A DNA stretch of 64,000 nucleotides, taken from positions 1,116,001 through 1,180,000 of the forward strand of contig NZ_CP053842.1 of NCBI RefSeq assembly GCF_013201645.1, written 5' to 3'. The stretch is from Campylobacter corcagiensis (GTDB taxonomy: Bacteria > Campylobacterota > Campylobacteria > Campylobacterales > Campylobacteraceae). Under the pieces are notes generated by a model. That model did not search any database, was not told the origin of the DNA, and saw nothing but the letters and a program-made list of their open reading frames with translations. Positions 55,217 to 64,000 of this stretch are shown piece after piece (the stretch's first letter is position 1; the number at the start of each line of letters is the position of its first letter). The position numbers and the translations under genes are program-made.

Positions 55217-56488
55217 TTGAAACCAAATGTTATAGAATTAGTCGTTAAAAAAGATAGATGTATAGGTTGTGGAACTTGTGCTGGTATGTGCCCTGTCAAT
55301 GTTTTAAGTATGGATTTTAATAAAAGTGGCTGTTATGAGCCTTATGAAATTCCAGGATGTCTTAGTAAATGCACTATTTGTTTAAAGGTATGTCCTTTTT
55401 ACGACAAAGATCTAAAAGAGATTGGAATTTCAAACGAGCTATATAAAACCCAAAAATCATATAAAGAAATGGGAAATTTTATAGGCACTTATGAGTTTTA
55501 TATAAAAGATGAAAAAGAAAGAATCAAAAGTGCTAGTGGTGGGGCAGGATATTATATTTTAAGTGAACTTTTAAGTCAAAAAAAGGTTGATAAAATTATC
55601 GCAATTGAGCCAAATGACGATCCAGAGATGCTTTTTAAATTTAGTGTGTTTGATAATGTTTTAGACTTACAAAAAAGTAAAAAATCAGCTTATTATCCTA
55701 CAAATATGGAAAGTATTTTAAAATACATTTTAAAAAATGATTATTCATATGTAATTACAGCACTTCCATGTTTTGCAAAAGCTATTAGATTAGTACAAAA
55801 AACAAACCCTAAAATAAGAAAAAGAGTTAAATTTATAGTAGGTCTTGTTTGTGGGCAGTTAAAAAGTAAAAATTTTACGCAAACTTTAGCTGATTTAAAT
55901 TTTAAAACCCATAAAAAGCTTAAAAAAGTTGATTTTAGACATAAACTAGAAGGAAGACCTAGTTCAAATTTTGCATTTAAATTTACATCTGTCGATGACT
56001 GGTCATCTGTCGATGACCGTAAAACCTCGCCGAGTATTTTTTGGTCATCTAGAGCATTTACTCCACTTGCCTGTAATAACTGCAATGACACCTTTGCTTT
56101 GTGTGCGGACGCTGTTTTAATGGATGCTTGGCTTGGTAAATTTACAAAAGATTGGCGTGGACACTCTTTGATTATTACTAGAAATCATGAAATTGATGAA
56201 ATGTTAAAAAATGCTGATAAAAATTTTGTTCATTGTGAAAGTTTTGATTATAAACAGGTTTATGTTTCACAAAAACCTGTTGTGGATAATAAAAGTATGT
56301 TTTTTCATAAGAAGTTAAATTTTATCTCAAAAGCTAAATTAAAATTACAAATAAATACTAATCTAAATCCTAGGGATTTTAACAAGTATTTAGAAGAATA
56401 TTTAAAACAAGAAAAAATATACAAAATCATGATTTTTTCTATGAGAGTAGTAAGAAAAATTATAAGAGAGATAAAGGCGATGATATGA
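55217..56488 (+). CDS. F420 hydrogenase/dehydrogenase beta-subunit-like iron-sulfur protein
   Basis: 423 residues from TTG 55217. Two N-terminal 4Fe-4S clusters are predicted: CIGCGTCAGMCPVNV and CTICLKVCPF. An FrhB-type flavin-binding region follows, with SASGGAGYYILSELL and TALPCFAKAIRL. A C-terminal cysteine set (CNNCNDTFALCADAVLMDAW) is also typical. Such proteins recur in exopolysaccharide loci beside pyruvyl transferases, where they may reduce or modify a sugar or its carrier; the reaction is not known. Codons for DDWSSV appear to be locally duplicated. It overlaps the next gene by 4 nt. Confidence 0.85.
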   Translation: MKPNVIELVVKKDRCIGCGTCAGMCPVNVLSMDFNKSGCYEPYEIPGCLSKCTICLKVCPFYDKDLKEIGISNELYKTQKSYKEMGNFIGTYEFYIKDEKERIKSASGGAGYYILSELLSQKKVDKIIAIEPNDDPEMLFKFSVFDNVLDLQKSKKSAYYPTNMESILKYILKNDYSYVITALPCFAKAIRLVQKTNPKIRKRVKFIVGLVCGQLKSKNFTQTLADLNFKTHKKLKKVDFRHKLEGRPSSNFAFKFTSVDDWSSVDDRKTSPSIFWSSRAFTPLACNNCNDTFALCADAVLMDAWLGKFTKDWRGHSLIITRNHEIDEMLKNADKNFVHCESFDYKQVYVSQKPVVDNKSMFFHKKLNFISKAKLKLQINTNLNPRDFNKYLEEYLKQEKIYKIMIFSMRVVRKIIREIKAMI

Positions 56489-57561
56489 AAATAGCAGTTT
56501 TAACTTTACCACTTTTAAATAATTATGGTGGAAATTTACAAGCTTTTGCGATGATGAGATTATTAAAGAATTTAGGGCATGAGCCAGTTTTTTTAAATTT
56601 ACAGCTTACTCATAGTTTAGAATTTTGGGTTAAATTTATAATAAAAAAATACTTTTTATTTTTTATAAATAAGTATAAAAATCCATTTTTTTTAAACCGT
56701 AAAAAATGCATGAAAAGATTTATTGATGATTTTATTATTCCGCAAAGTAAGAAAATTTGTTCTGAAAATGAATTATTATATTTTTTAAAAAATAGTAATT
56801 TTGATGCTTGTATAGTAGGAAGCGATCAAATTTTTAGTAGTATGGGGGTTTTGGGTTTTAGAGATATTTATTCGTTAGGTTTTTTAAGTGATAATATTAT
56901 AAAACTTTCATATGCTGCGTCTTTTGGTGGAGATAAATACAAAGGTGGTAATATAAATTTTCATTCACAAAATTTAAAGAAATTTAAAGCTATTTCTGTT
57001 AGAGAAAAAAGTGGAGTGAAAATATGTAAAGAAATTTTTGGTGTTGGTGCTAAACATGTGCTTGATCCGACCATGATGCTTGAGGTTAGTGAGTATAAAA
57101 GCCTTTTTACTGACATTAAAAACTCAAAAACAAAAGGTAAAATTTTTGTTTATATTTTGGATAAAAACAAAGAAAAAACTGATGCTATAAAAAAGTTTGT
57201 AAAAGATAAAAATTTAGAAGCTTATGAGATAAATGATGGAAATTCTTCACAAGATACCATTTCTATCGAAGAGTGGCTTAAAAATATCTACGATGCAGAT
57301 ATTATTATAACAGACTCATTTCATGGATGTGTATTTTCAATTTTATTTAATAAACCATTCCATGCTTTTGTAAATAAAGAACGTGGTGTAGATAGGTTTT
57401 ACTCACTTTTTGAGATGTTTGACTTAAATGATAGAGTGGTAAATGACGCTAAATTTAGCTTAAATGAAATTGATTATAAAAAAGTAGATGAGATTCTTAA
57501 AAAACAAAAAGAGTATTCTAAAGAGTTTTTAATATCAAATTTAAGGATAAAAAATGGCTAA
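56485..57561 (+). CDS. Polysaccharide pyruvyl transferase family protein
   Basis: 358 residues, CsaB/WcaK-like. It would transfer pyruvate from phosphoenolpyruvate to a sugar to form a ketal. The LPLLNNYGGNLQAFAMMRLL start, ACIVGSDQIFS, and the late TDSFHGCVFSILFNKPF motif with its histidine are characteristic. Overlaps of 4 nt with the upstream gene and 8 nt with the epimerase gene indicate one operon. The target sugar is unknown; ManNAc is a candidate given the neighbours. Confidence 0.85.
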   Translation: MKIAVLTLPLLNNYGGNLQAFAMMRLLKNLGHEPVFLNLQLTHSLEFWVKFIIKKYFLFFINKYKNPFFLNRKKCMKRFIDDFIIPQSKKICSENELLYFLKNSNFDACIVGSDQIFSSMGVLGFRDIYSLGFLSDNIIKLSYAASFGGDKYKGGNINFHSQNLKKFKAISVREKSGVKICKEIFGVGAKHVLDPTMMLEVSEYKSLFTDIKNSKTKGKIFVYILDKNKEKTDAIKKFVKDKNLEAYEINDGNSSQDTISIEEWLKNIYDADIIITDSFHGCVFSILFNKPFHAFVNKERGVDRFYSLFEMFDLNDRVVNDAKFSLNEIDYKKVDEILKKQKEYSKEFLISNLRIKNG

Positions 57562-58696
57562 AATTTTAATAATATTTGGAACTCGCCCAGAAGCGATAAA
57601 AATGGCACCATTAGTAAAAGAGTTTAAAAAATATCATGAATTTGATACAAAAGTATGTGTTACAGCTCAACATAGAGAAATGCTTGATCAGGTACTTGAA
57701 ATTTTTGATATAAAGCCGGATTATGATCTAAATATAATGAAGCAAAATCAAGATTTATACGATGTAACCTCAAATATTTTACTTCAAATAAAAAAAGTTT
57801 TTGATGATTTTAAACCAGACTTTGTATTTGTTCATGGTGATACTACAACGACATTTGCCTCTAGTTTGGCTGCATTTTACAAGCAGATTAAGATTTGCCA
57901 TGTTGAAGCAGGGCTTAGAACGTATGATATTTATAATCCTTTTCCAGAAGAGGTAAACAGGGTTTTAACTAGCAAGCTTGCCAAATTTCATTTTGCCCCT
58001 ACAAACAAAGCGATGCAAAATTTATTAAACGAAAATGTTGATAAAAATAATATTTTAGTTACCGGAAATAGTGTGATTGACGCTCTTTATTGTGTGCTTG
58101 ATAAAATAAATAATGATTTAAATTTAGAAAAAGAAATTTATGAAAAACTTCAAAATTTTTTAGATAATAAAATTGACATAAAAAAAGATAAATTTATTTT
58201 AGTAACTGCACACAGAAGAGAAAATTTTGGCAATGGAATAAAAAATATTTGCATAGCCTTAGAAATATTAGCTAAAAATAATCCAAATATTAATTTTATA
58301 TATCCAGTTCATCTTAATCCAAATATTCAAAAACCTGTTTTTGAAAAATTAGGTGAAATTTCAAATACACATCTTATAAGCCCTTTGGATTATTTAGAGT
58401 TTTCATATTTGATGAATTTGTCATATCTTGTTTTAACTGATAGTGGAGGAATTCAAGAGGAAGCACCAAGTTTAGGAAAACCTGTATTGGTTTTAAGAAA
58501 TACAACTGAAAGACCTGAAGCCATAGAAGCTGGAACGGTAAAATTAGTTGGAACATGCATTGATAAAATAGTTGAAAATACTCAAATTCTAATAGATGAT
58601 AAAAAAGAGTATAAAAAAATGAGTAAAGCTTCCAATCCTTATGGTGATGGTAAGGCTTGTGAAAAAATAGTGGAATTTATCTATAATAAATATTAA
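57554..58696 (+). CDS. wecB: UDP-N-acetylglucosamine 2-epimerase
   Basis: Non-hydrolysing epimerase converting UDP-GlcNAc to UDP-ManNAc. GTRPEAIKMAPLVKEF, VHGDTTTTFASSLAAFY, HVEAGLRTYDIYNPFPEE, TAHRRENFG and DSGGIQEEAPSLGKPVLVL are all present. 380 residues, normal length. No UDP-ManNAc dehydrogenase (WecC) lies in this locus, so the product probably enters the glycan as ManNAc rather than ManNAcA. Confidence 0.95.
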   Translation: MAKILIIFGTRPEAIKMAPLVKEFKKYHEFDTKVCVTAQHREMLDQVLEIFDIKPDYDLNIMKQNQDLYDVTSNILLQIKKVFDDFKPDFVFVHGDTTTTFASSLAAFYKQIKICHVEAGLRTYDIYNPFPEEVNRVLTSKLAKFHFAPTNKAMQNLLNENVDKNNILVTGNSVIDALYCVLDKINNDLNLEKEIYEKLQNFLDNKIDIKKDKFILVTAHRRENFGNGIKNICIALEILAKNNPNINFIYPVHLNPNIQKPVFEKLGEISNTHLISPLDYLEFSYLMNLSYLVLTDSGGIQEEAPSLGKPVLVLRNTTERPEAIEAGTVKLVGTCIDKIVENTQILIDDKKEYKKMSKASNPYGDGKACEKIVEFIYNKY

Positions 58697-58704
58697 AAAA
58701 TAAT

Positions 58705-59943
58705 ATGAATAAAAAAAAATTAATAATTTTAGAAAAAATTTTATTGTTAGGTTTAATATTTTATGTGCCAGTAGATATTATAAATGGTTTTTTAATTGAG
58801 AAATTTAATATATCCATATCTTTATTTTATAAATTTAGTATTGTTTTTCTTATGATGTTATTAAGTTTTAATAAAAAAATTGCACAGTATTTTATTATAA
58901 TAAACATATTAATATTATTATTTCTAATTCATTTTTTGATATCTGAAAATTTTTTAATATCAGTTTTAGGCTTAGATTGGATGATTAAATTTATGTTAAT
59001 ATTTATATCTTATTTGTATTTTTCAAGTTTAAATTTAAAGCAATTTAAAAGAAATTCTCTAATTTTTATTAAATATTCATTTTTATTTTATGTTTTTAAT
59101 TTTACAATTGGTGCTTTTGGTTTCGGATATAATACATATAGTGATAATGAGGGTGTAAAAGGTTTTTTTTACGCCATGAATGAAGTTGCTATTGGAGTAT
59201 TAATCTGTGGCGGAATATTGCAAATGATATTTATAAGTAGTCGATATTATTTATTGTTTTTATTTGTTTCATTTTTAGTAATTTTTATTGGAGTTTTATC
59301 GTCTACTAAGGTTATGTTTATAGGTGCTTTGATAATTTTTTTATCTTTTTTATATATACATGTATCCAATTCAATCAACAATAAAAGAATAAATAAAAAA
59401 ACATTTTTTTTATTTATAACAGTGCTTATTATATTGCCAATTTTAATTTTATTTTCATTTTATTATGCATATTATTTAACAAATATTTTTAATAGATTAC
59501 AGTACTTTTATAACAAATTAGATATTTTAACTTTTGTATTTAGCAATAGGAATGTATATGCTAAAATGGCACTAGATTTATTTTTAAACGATTATAATAG
59601 CATAGAAATTTTATTTGGAAGTGGTATATTATGGACTTATGCTTTTGATGGTATTAATATGGTAGAAATAGATTTAATAGATTTTTTAATGTCATATGGT
59701 TTATTTGGTGTATTTATTACATATGGATTTTATATTTTTATAGTACTAAAAAATCAGTTTAAAAAAAGAATTTATTATAGATATACTAATATTATTATGA
59801 TATTGGTATTATGTATCAGCTTAACCGCTGGACATGTTTTAAATTCTGGTCACGCTGGAATTTTTTTAGGTCTTTTAATGTCATTCTGTAATGCAAAAAG
59901 GAGGAAAAATGAGGATATTAGTTCTATCAAATATGTACCCTAG
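58705..59943 (+). CDS. Wzy-like O-antigen/polysaccharide polymerase
   Basis: 412 residues with about ten hydrophobic helices, two long periplasmic loops and extremely AT-rich codons. FLMSYGLFGVFITYGFYIF and AGHVLNSGHAGIFLGLLMSF near the C-terminus fit the EpsG/Wzy-like polymerases. Sequence conservation in this class is low, so the call rests on topology and on its place between wzx and glycosyltransferase genes. Its 3' end overlaps the GT4 start by 35 nt. Confidence 0.75.
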   Translation: MNKKKLIILEKILLLGLIFYVPVDIINGFLIEKFNISISLFYKFSIVFLMMLLSFNKKIAQYFIIINILILLFLIHFLISENFLISVLGLDWMIKFMLIFISYLYFSSLNLKQFKRNSLIFIKYSFLFYVFNFTIGAFGFGYNTYSDNEGVKGFFYAMNEVAIGVLICGGILQMIFISSRYYLLFLFVSFLVIFIGVLSSTKVMFIGALIIFLSFLYIHVSNSINNKRINKKTFFLFITVLIILPILILFSFYYAYYLTNIFNRLQYFYNKLDILTFVFSNRNVYAKMALDLFLNDYNSIEILFGSGILWTYAFDGINMVEIDLIDFLMSYGLFGVFITYGFYIFIVLKNQFKKRIYYRYTNIIMILVLCISLTAGHVLNSGHAGIFLGLLMSFCNAKRRKNEDISSIKYVP

Positions 59944-60994
59944 CAAAAGATATCCAAACTATGGTGTATTTGTAAAGAATTTTGTGGAAAAATTATTGGA
60001 TGAAAATATAAATATTAATATAGTTTGTATAAAAGGTAGAGAAAATATTAAAATAAAAAAAATATGCAAATATTTTATTTTTATTTTTAAGTCTATATTT
60101 TGTATATTGAGAAATAATTATGATGTAATATATATACACTATGCGGAGCATTCAGTATTTCCTTTAGCTTTAATTAAAGTATTTTATAAAATAAAAAAAC
60201 CAATTATTATAAATGCACATGGCGACGATGTTCTTAGTAATTCTAGAGTATCAAAAATGGTGTATTCTACTATACAAAGTGCTAGCTTAATAGTTGTCCC
60301 ATCTAAATATTTTTATAATATAGTGTTAAAAAAATACTCTAACCCAAATATTTTTATTTCTCCATCTGGTGGAATAAATTTAAAAATTTTTAATTCTAAA
60401 AATAGCAATTTAATATCTAATGATAATATAATAAAATTAGGGTATGTTTCAAGAATAGACCATGGCAAGGGCTGGGACGTGCTTTTAAAGGCAATACATG
60501 TTTTAGTTACAAAATATAATATGATAAATATTAAATTAACTGTTATAGGCTGTGGAAATGAAGAAAAAGATTTTTTAAATATGATTGATAATTTAAAAAT
60601 AAATAAATATGTATATTTTTTAGGTGTAAAAAAACAAAATGATTTACCTGAGCACTATAGAAATATGGATATTTTTGTTTTTCCATCATATAGAGCAGGT
60701 GAAAGCTTGGGTTTGGCTGGATTAGAAGCTATGGCTTGTGGTGTTCCAGTAATAGGTTCTAAGATTGGAGGGATAGAAACTTATTTAATTGATAATTACA
60801 ATGGTTTTTTATTTGAGCCCGGAGATTATAATGATTTAGCTTTAAAAATTGTAAAATTTATAAAATTAGATAATATACAAAAAAAAATATTAATTAAAAA
60901 TTCAATAAATACTTCTAAAATGTATGATAATGAAATAGTTAATAAAAAACTAATTCATAAAATAAAAAATACATGCGAGAATTTCTATGGATAG
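59909..60994 (+). CDS. GT4-family glycosyltransferase
   Basis: About 361 residues from ATG 59909, chosen because AAGGAGG lies 5 nt upstream; an ATG at 59891 is weaker. The N-terminal [22 protein letters not shown] is typical of GT-B acceptor domains. The C-terminal E-x7-E region ([29 protein letters not shown]) marks GT4 retaining enzymes. It would add one sugar to the lipid-linked repeat; donor unknown. The acetyltransferase gene starts 8 nt before its stop ends. Confidence 0.88.
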   Translation: MRILVLSNMYPSKRYPNYGVFVKNFVEKLLDENININIVCIKGRENIKIKKICKYFIFIFKSIFCILRNNYDVIYIHYAEHSVFPLALIKVFYKIKKPIIINAHGDDVLSNSRVSKMVYSTIQSASLIVVPSKYFYNIVLKKYSNPNIFISPSGGINLKIFNSKNSNLISNDNIIKLGYVSRIDHGKGWDVLLKAIHVLVTKYNMINIKLTVIGCGNEEKDFLNMIDNLKINKYVYFLGVKKQNDLPEHYRNMDIFVFPSYRAGESLGLAGLEAMACGVPVIGSKIGGIETYLIDNYNGFLFEPGDYNDLALKIVKFIKLDNIQKKILIKNSINTSKMYDNEIVNKKLIHKIKNTCENFYG

Positions 60995-61511
60995 ACTAAA
61001 ATTAATTTTATACTATATTATAATATTTAATTTGCCAAGTTCTAAATTCGGAAAGATATTTAATACTATTAGAATTTGGTATATTTCTTTTGTTCTAAAA
61101 ATATCTAATTATGATAAAAATAATAAATTTGAAAATAAGGTCTATATTAGTAATGCTAAAAATTTATCTATTGGAAAACATTGCCACATCAATGAAAGAG
61201 TTTTTATACAAGGAGCTGTCATTGGAAATTATGTAATGATTGCTCCTAATGTTGCTATTTTAAATTCAACACACAAACATGATATGATAGATAAACCAAT
61301 GATAATGCAAGGAGATATTAAAGATTTGAATCCAATTATAGAAGATGATGTTTGGATAGGGAGAAATGCAATTATTTTGCCGGGTGTAAAAATTGGAAAA
61401 GGTAGTATAGTTGGTGCAGGTGCAGTTGTAACTAAAGATGTGAAAAAATACACTATAGTTGGCGGTGTTCCGGCTAAGGTTTTAAAAATAAGGACAAATA
61501 ATGAAAAATAA
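60987..61511 (+). CDS. Left-handed beta-helix (hexapeptide) acyltransferase
   Basis: 174 residues with repeated [LIV]GxxxxI hexapeptide turns ([39 protein letters not shown] and [12 protein letters not shown]). The C-terminal [12 protein letters not shown] is typical of the NodL/LacA/WcaF type of O-acetyltransferases. It is probably responsible for sugar O-acetylation of the polysaccharide. It overlaps both neighbours. Confidence 0.88.
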   Translation: MDRLKLILYYIIIFNLPSSKFGKIFNTIRIWYISFVLKISNYDKNNKFENKVYISNAKNLSIGKHCHINERVFIQGAVIGNYVMIAPNVAILNSTHKHDMIDKPMIMQGDIKDLNPIIEDDVWIGRNAIILPGVKIGKGSIVGAGAVVTKDVKKYTIVGGVPAKVLKIRTNNEK

Positions 61512-62253
61512 TAAAAAGGTTACTTTATTCGGTATAGATATATATAGTTTTACAATGTCGGAAATGGTAAAGATTATAGATGATTCCATAAAAAACAATA
61601 AAAAACTATATCAGGAAGATATTAATGCTGCAAAAGTCGTATTTTATCATAAAAACAAATTTATCAAAAAATCTATTGATATGTCTGATTATAGATGTGC
61701 TGATGGCCAATCTATAGTTTTTGCTAGTAAGATATTTGGTAAAACATTACCAGAAAGAATTGCTGGTATTGATTTAATGCAAAATTTAATAGCTTTATCT
61801 GATAATAAAAAATATAAAATATTTCTTTTAGGCTCAAAAGAAACAATTATTAAGACCTTAGTCAAAAAAATTAGAAATAAATATGGTGAAGATATTATTG
61901 TTGGCTATAGAAATGGATATTTTAATAAAGATGAGGAGCAAAACATAATTAATAAAATAAATTCAAGTGGGGCAGATATGCTTTTTATAGGAATTGGAAG
62001 CCCATATAAGGAAGAATTTATTTCTAGAAATTTAAATGAAATAAATGTGCCATTTATTATGGGGGTTGGTGGCAGTTTTGATGTCCTTTCTGGACATATT
62101 AAGAGAGCACCACTTTGGATGCAGAAGTATGGACTAGAATGGTTTTACAGATTTTTAAAAGAACCAAAAAGAATGTTTAGAAAGGCTTTTATAATTAATC
62201 TAAAATTTATTTATATGGTATTTGAGGAAAAATTAAAAATAAAAAAAAGATAG
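61501..62253 (+). CDS. WecG/TagA/CpsF-family glycosyltransferase (probable ManNAc transferase)
   Basis: GT26 family, 250 residues. Diagnostic blocks are [55 protein letters not shown] and [21 protein letters not shown]. Family members add ManNAc (TagA) or ManNAcA (WecG) to polyprenyl-pyrophosphoryl-GlcNAc. With wecB in the same operon and no wecC, ManNAc transfer is most likely. It is the last rightward gene of the locus. Confidence 0.9.
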   Translation: MKNNKKVTLFGIDIYSFTMSEMVKIIDDSIKNNKKLYQEDINAAKVVFYHKNKFIKKSIDMSDYRCADGQSIVFASKIFGKTLPERIAGIDLMQNLIALSDNKKYKIFLLGSKETIIKTLVKKIRNKYGEDIIVGYRNGYFNKDEEQNIINKINSSGADMLFIGIGSPYKEEFISRNLNEINVPFIMGVGGSFDVLSGHIKRAPLWMQKYGLEWFYRFLKEPKRMFRKAFIINLKFIYMVFEEKLKIKKR

Positions 62254-62272
62254 CCATATAAAGTTTAATTCC

Positions 62273-63202
62273 TTAAATACCCTCTTTATTTATTACTATA
62301 AATAAAGTTTTGAAAACTATTTTTATCTCAAGCCAAAGTGACCAGTGTTTTATGTAGTATAAATCATACATTAATTTTTGTTTTGTATCGTATAAATTTT
62401 CGCCGTACGGGTAATTTACCTGTGCCCAGCCAGTAATTCCTGGGCGAACCAAATGGCGTTCGTTATAATACGGAATTTCTTTTTCATATTCTTTAACTAA
62501 TATATTCCATTCAGCCCTAGGTCCTACTAGGTGCATATCGCCTTTCAAAACATTTATACACTGCGGAAGCTCATCAAGTCTTGTTTTTCTCATAAATTTA
62601 CCAAAAGCAAAAACTCTATCATCATCTTTTTTTGTATATTTCTCAAAGTATGAATTTTCATGCATAGTTCTAAATTTGCAACATCCAAATTCTTTCGTAT
62701 TTAACCCAACTCTTTTTTGTATAAAATAAAGCTTTCCAGGACTTTGCTCTTTAATCTTTTTCTTTATATATGGCTTTATGGCTAAATTTATAACCCACAA
62801 AATCAAAGCTCCTACGATATCAATAGATCTTTTTATAAATAGTTCAAATTTATTATATGGCTTTATCTCACTTAAAAAATTAAGATTATTAAGCTCATCT
62901 GGTATGTAAATTTTACAAAGTTCTTTTTCTAAGAATTTTTGAATTGAAAGCACTTTTAAATACTTCTTTTTGTATTTAAACTGTAAAAGCGTCAAAAATC
63001 TCACCATTTTTGGGTCCAAATTCATATGAGTATTTAAAACTATATACTTATGATAATCTTTTTTTAAAATATCTTTTATATTCTTTCTAGTTAAAACACT
63101 ATTTTGATTATTATATTCTAAAAATTTCAAATTTTTAAATTTGCGATTTAATTTTTTAAGCTCAATCTCGTTAAATTTATACTTATTTCCAAGAATTATC
63201 AA
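62273..63202 (-). CDS. Polyprenyl-phosphate sugar-1-phosphate transferase
   Basis: 309 residues, initiating enzyme that loads the first sugar phosphate onto undecaprenyl phosphate. The C-terminal catalytic domain has a membrane helix (RSIDIVGALILWVINLAI), KFRTMHENS, RKTRLDELPQCINVL, HLVGPRAEW and RPGITGWAQVNYPYGENLYDT. The N-terminal 140 residues are soluble-looking and lack the usual four helices, so it is a short variant. It is convergent with the rest of the locus, with 19 nt between stops. Confidence 0.92.
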   Translation of the reverse strand: MIILGNKYKFNEIELKKLNRKFKNLKFLEYNNQNSVLTRKNIKDILKKDYHKYIVLNTHMNLDPKMVRFLTLLQFKYKKKYLKVLSIQKFLEKELCKIYIPDELNNLNFLSEIKPYNKFELFIKRSIDIVGALILWVINLAIKPYIKKKIKEQSPGKLYFIQKRVGLNTKEFGCCKFRTMHENSYFEKYTKKDDDRVFAFGKFMRKTRLDELPQCINVLKGDMHLVGPRAEWNILVKEYEKEIPYYNERHLVRPGITGWAQVNYPYGENLYDTKQKLMYDLYYIKHWSLWLEIKIVFKTLFIVINKEGI

Positions 63203-63304
63203 TTCTAGCCTTTAAAAAATAATAATTCCATATTCTATCTTAACAAAACTTTAAAATGAATTAATGCTATATTATTAAATATTACCTTATAAAAATACCT
63301 ATTT

Positions 63305-63715
63305 TTATATATTAAAATTACTCACACTATACTTCCTTTTATCTCCTAAATTTTCTATCTCAACCACATAGTAAGGAAGTTCGTATTTTTTAAGCATCTC
63401 TTCAAGCTTTTCATCGCCCCACTCTACCAAATGAAGCCCATCTTCAAAAAGATTTTCAAAAAGTCCGTTTTTTATAAGACCATCAAAACCTGAGTTATAT
63501 ATATCATAGTGATAAATTTCACCATATTTGTGCATGATAGAAAATGTCGGTGAAGTCACGATGTCACTAATACCATGAGATTTTACGATGGCTTTTACAA
63601 GTGTGGTTTTTCCACTTGAAAGATCACCTCTTAAAATCACAATACCATCTTTTGGAAGCTTATCTACTAAAGTTTTAAGCTCACTAAGAGCTAGTATATC
63701 ACAACTCTTTGACAT
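63305..63715 (-). CDS. tsaE: tRNA threonylcarbamoyladenosine biosynthesis ATPase TsaE
   Basis: Partner of TsaB and TsaD in forming t6A37 of ANN-decoding tRNAs. Walker A GDLSSGKTTL, SPTFSIMHKYG and HYDIYNSG are TsaE blocks. 136 residues. The start overlaps the 3' end of the S4-domain gene by 17 nt. Confidence 0.94.
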   Translation of the reverse strand: MSKSCDILALSELKTLVDKLPKDGIVILRGDLSSGKTTLVKAIVKSHGISDIVTSPTFSIMHKYGEIYHYDIYNSGFDGLIKNGLFENLFEDGLHLVEWGDEKLEEMLKKYELPYYVVEIENLGDKRKYSVSNFNI

Positions 63716-63944
63716 ACTTTGCCTGATCTGATTTTGGGGTATTTTTAGTAGCTGGAAAATCTAAAACCTCATAGTTTTTATCGCCTTTTAAATAGCTAAT
63801 AGTTATCTTATCGCCCACTTTTAGCTCTTTTGCTGGTTTTGCTACGACACCATTTACGCTTACAACTCCACTTTTGCACATATCTTCGCTTACGGCTCTT
63901 CGTTTTGTTATGTTTACTGCATTTAAAAATTTATCTACTCTCAT
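63699..63944 (-). CDS. S4-domain RNA-binding protein
   Basis: 81 residues consisting of a single S4 domain: MRVDKFLNAVNITKRRAVSEDMCKSGVVSVNG is the alpha-L RNA-binding motif of HslR/RlbP-like proteins. It likely binds ribosomal RNA or stalled 50S subunits; the exact role is not established here. It overlaps tsaE, and the 56 nt to the window end contain nothing I can call. Confidence 0.9.
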   Translation of the reverse strand: MRVDKFLNAVNITKRRAVSEDMCKSGVVSVNGVVAKPAKELKVGDKITISYLKGDKNYEVLDFPATKNTPKSDQAKYVKEL

Positions 63945-64000
63945 ACGCGTAGTTTAGCAAAATTTATTAAATTTAAAATACAAGGTTTTAAATTCGATGA

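Noticed and set aside
62283-62306. CTTTATTTA...TAAATAAAG inverted repeat near the end of the polysaccharide locus
   Set aside because: It lies inside the last codons of the sugar transferase and is very AT-rich, so it is likely to be chance.

Overview
The window looks like chromosomal DNA of a low-GC epsilonproteobacterium, most likely a Campylobacter. The gene order of the first 16 kb (secD-yajC / lnt / metK / sstT, then pepF-helicase-truB-ispE-smpB-TlpA-clpS-clpA) matches what I know of Campylobacter. The bases are strongly AT-rich, TTG and GTG starts are common, and genes are tightly overlapped. I cannot name the species. I see no tRNA, rRNA, CRISPR array, intact phage or insertion sequence.

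Layout. 1-25 kb is mostly housekeeping: the end of the Sec translocase operon, lipoprotein acylation (lnt), methionine metabolism (metK), a sodium-coupled amino-acid symporter, peptidase PepF, a UvrD-type helicase, tRNA, isoprenoid and trans-translation genes, the ClpS-ClpA adaptor and unfoldase, an alaS-membrane protein-maf-PBP1A operon, and ferrochelatase. A decayed minus-strand gene (about 23.7-24.6 kb) follows, then an HdeD-like membrane protein.

25.2-33.6 kb is a respiratory island. An octaheme sulfite reductase (MccA) carries seven CxxCH motifs and one CX17CH motif. It is followed by an unusual fusion of a rhodanese domain, six c-type haem motifs and a membrane cytochrome b. On the opposite strand lie a small lipoprotein and a CcsBA cytochrome c synthase. 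Together these could form a quinol-to-sulfite (possibly thiosulfate-to-sulfite-to-sulfide) chain with its own haem lyase. This is the most striking candidate system in the window.

33.7-36.2 kb holds aat and ftsI. 36.3-41.6 kb is an accessory array of six minus-strand genes that alternates exported solenoid proteins (Sel1 or ankyrin-like) with small membrane proteins. The genes are separated by related AT-rich leader sequences, one gene looks frameshifted, and short remnants are present. 41.7-52.5 kb returns to core envelope and secretion genes: a phosphohexomutase, an NlpC/P60 lipoprotein, a PIF1-like helicase, lolA, a DUF945 protein, secA and a LolC/E permease.

52.7-63.2 kb is a Wzx/Wzy-type surface polysaccharide locus: Wzz, Wzx, an F420 hydrogenase beta-type iron-sulfur protein, a pyruvyl transferase, UDP-GlcNAc 2-epimerase, Wzy, a GT4 glycosyltransferase, a hexapeptide acyltransferase, a WecG/TagA ManNAc transferase, and a convergent polyprenyl-phosphate sugar transferase. 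It predicts a ManNAc-containing, possibly pyruvylated and acetylated glycan. The window ends with tsaE and an S4-domain RNA-binding protein.
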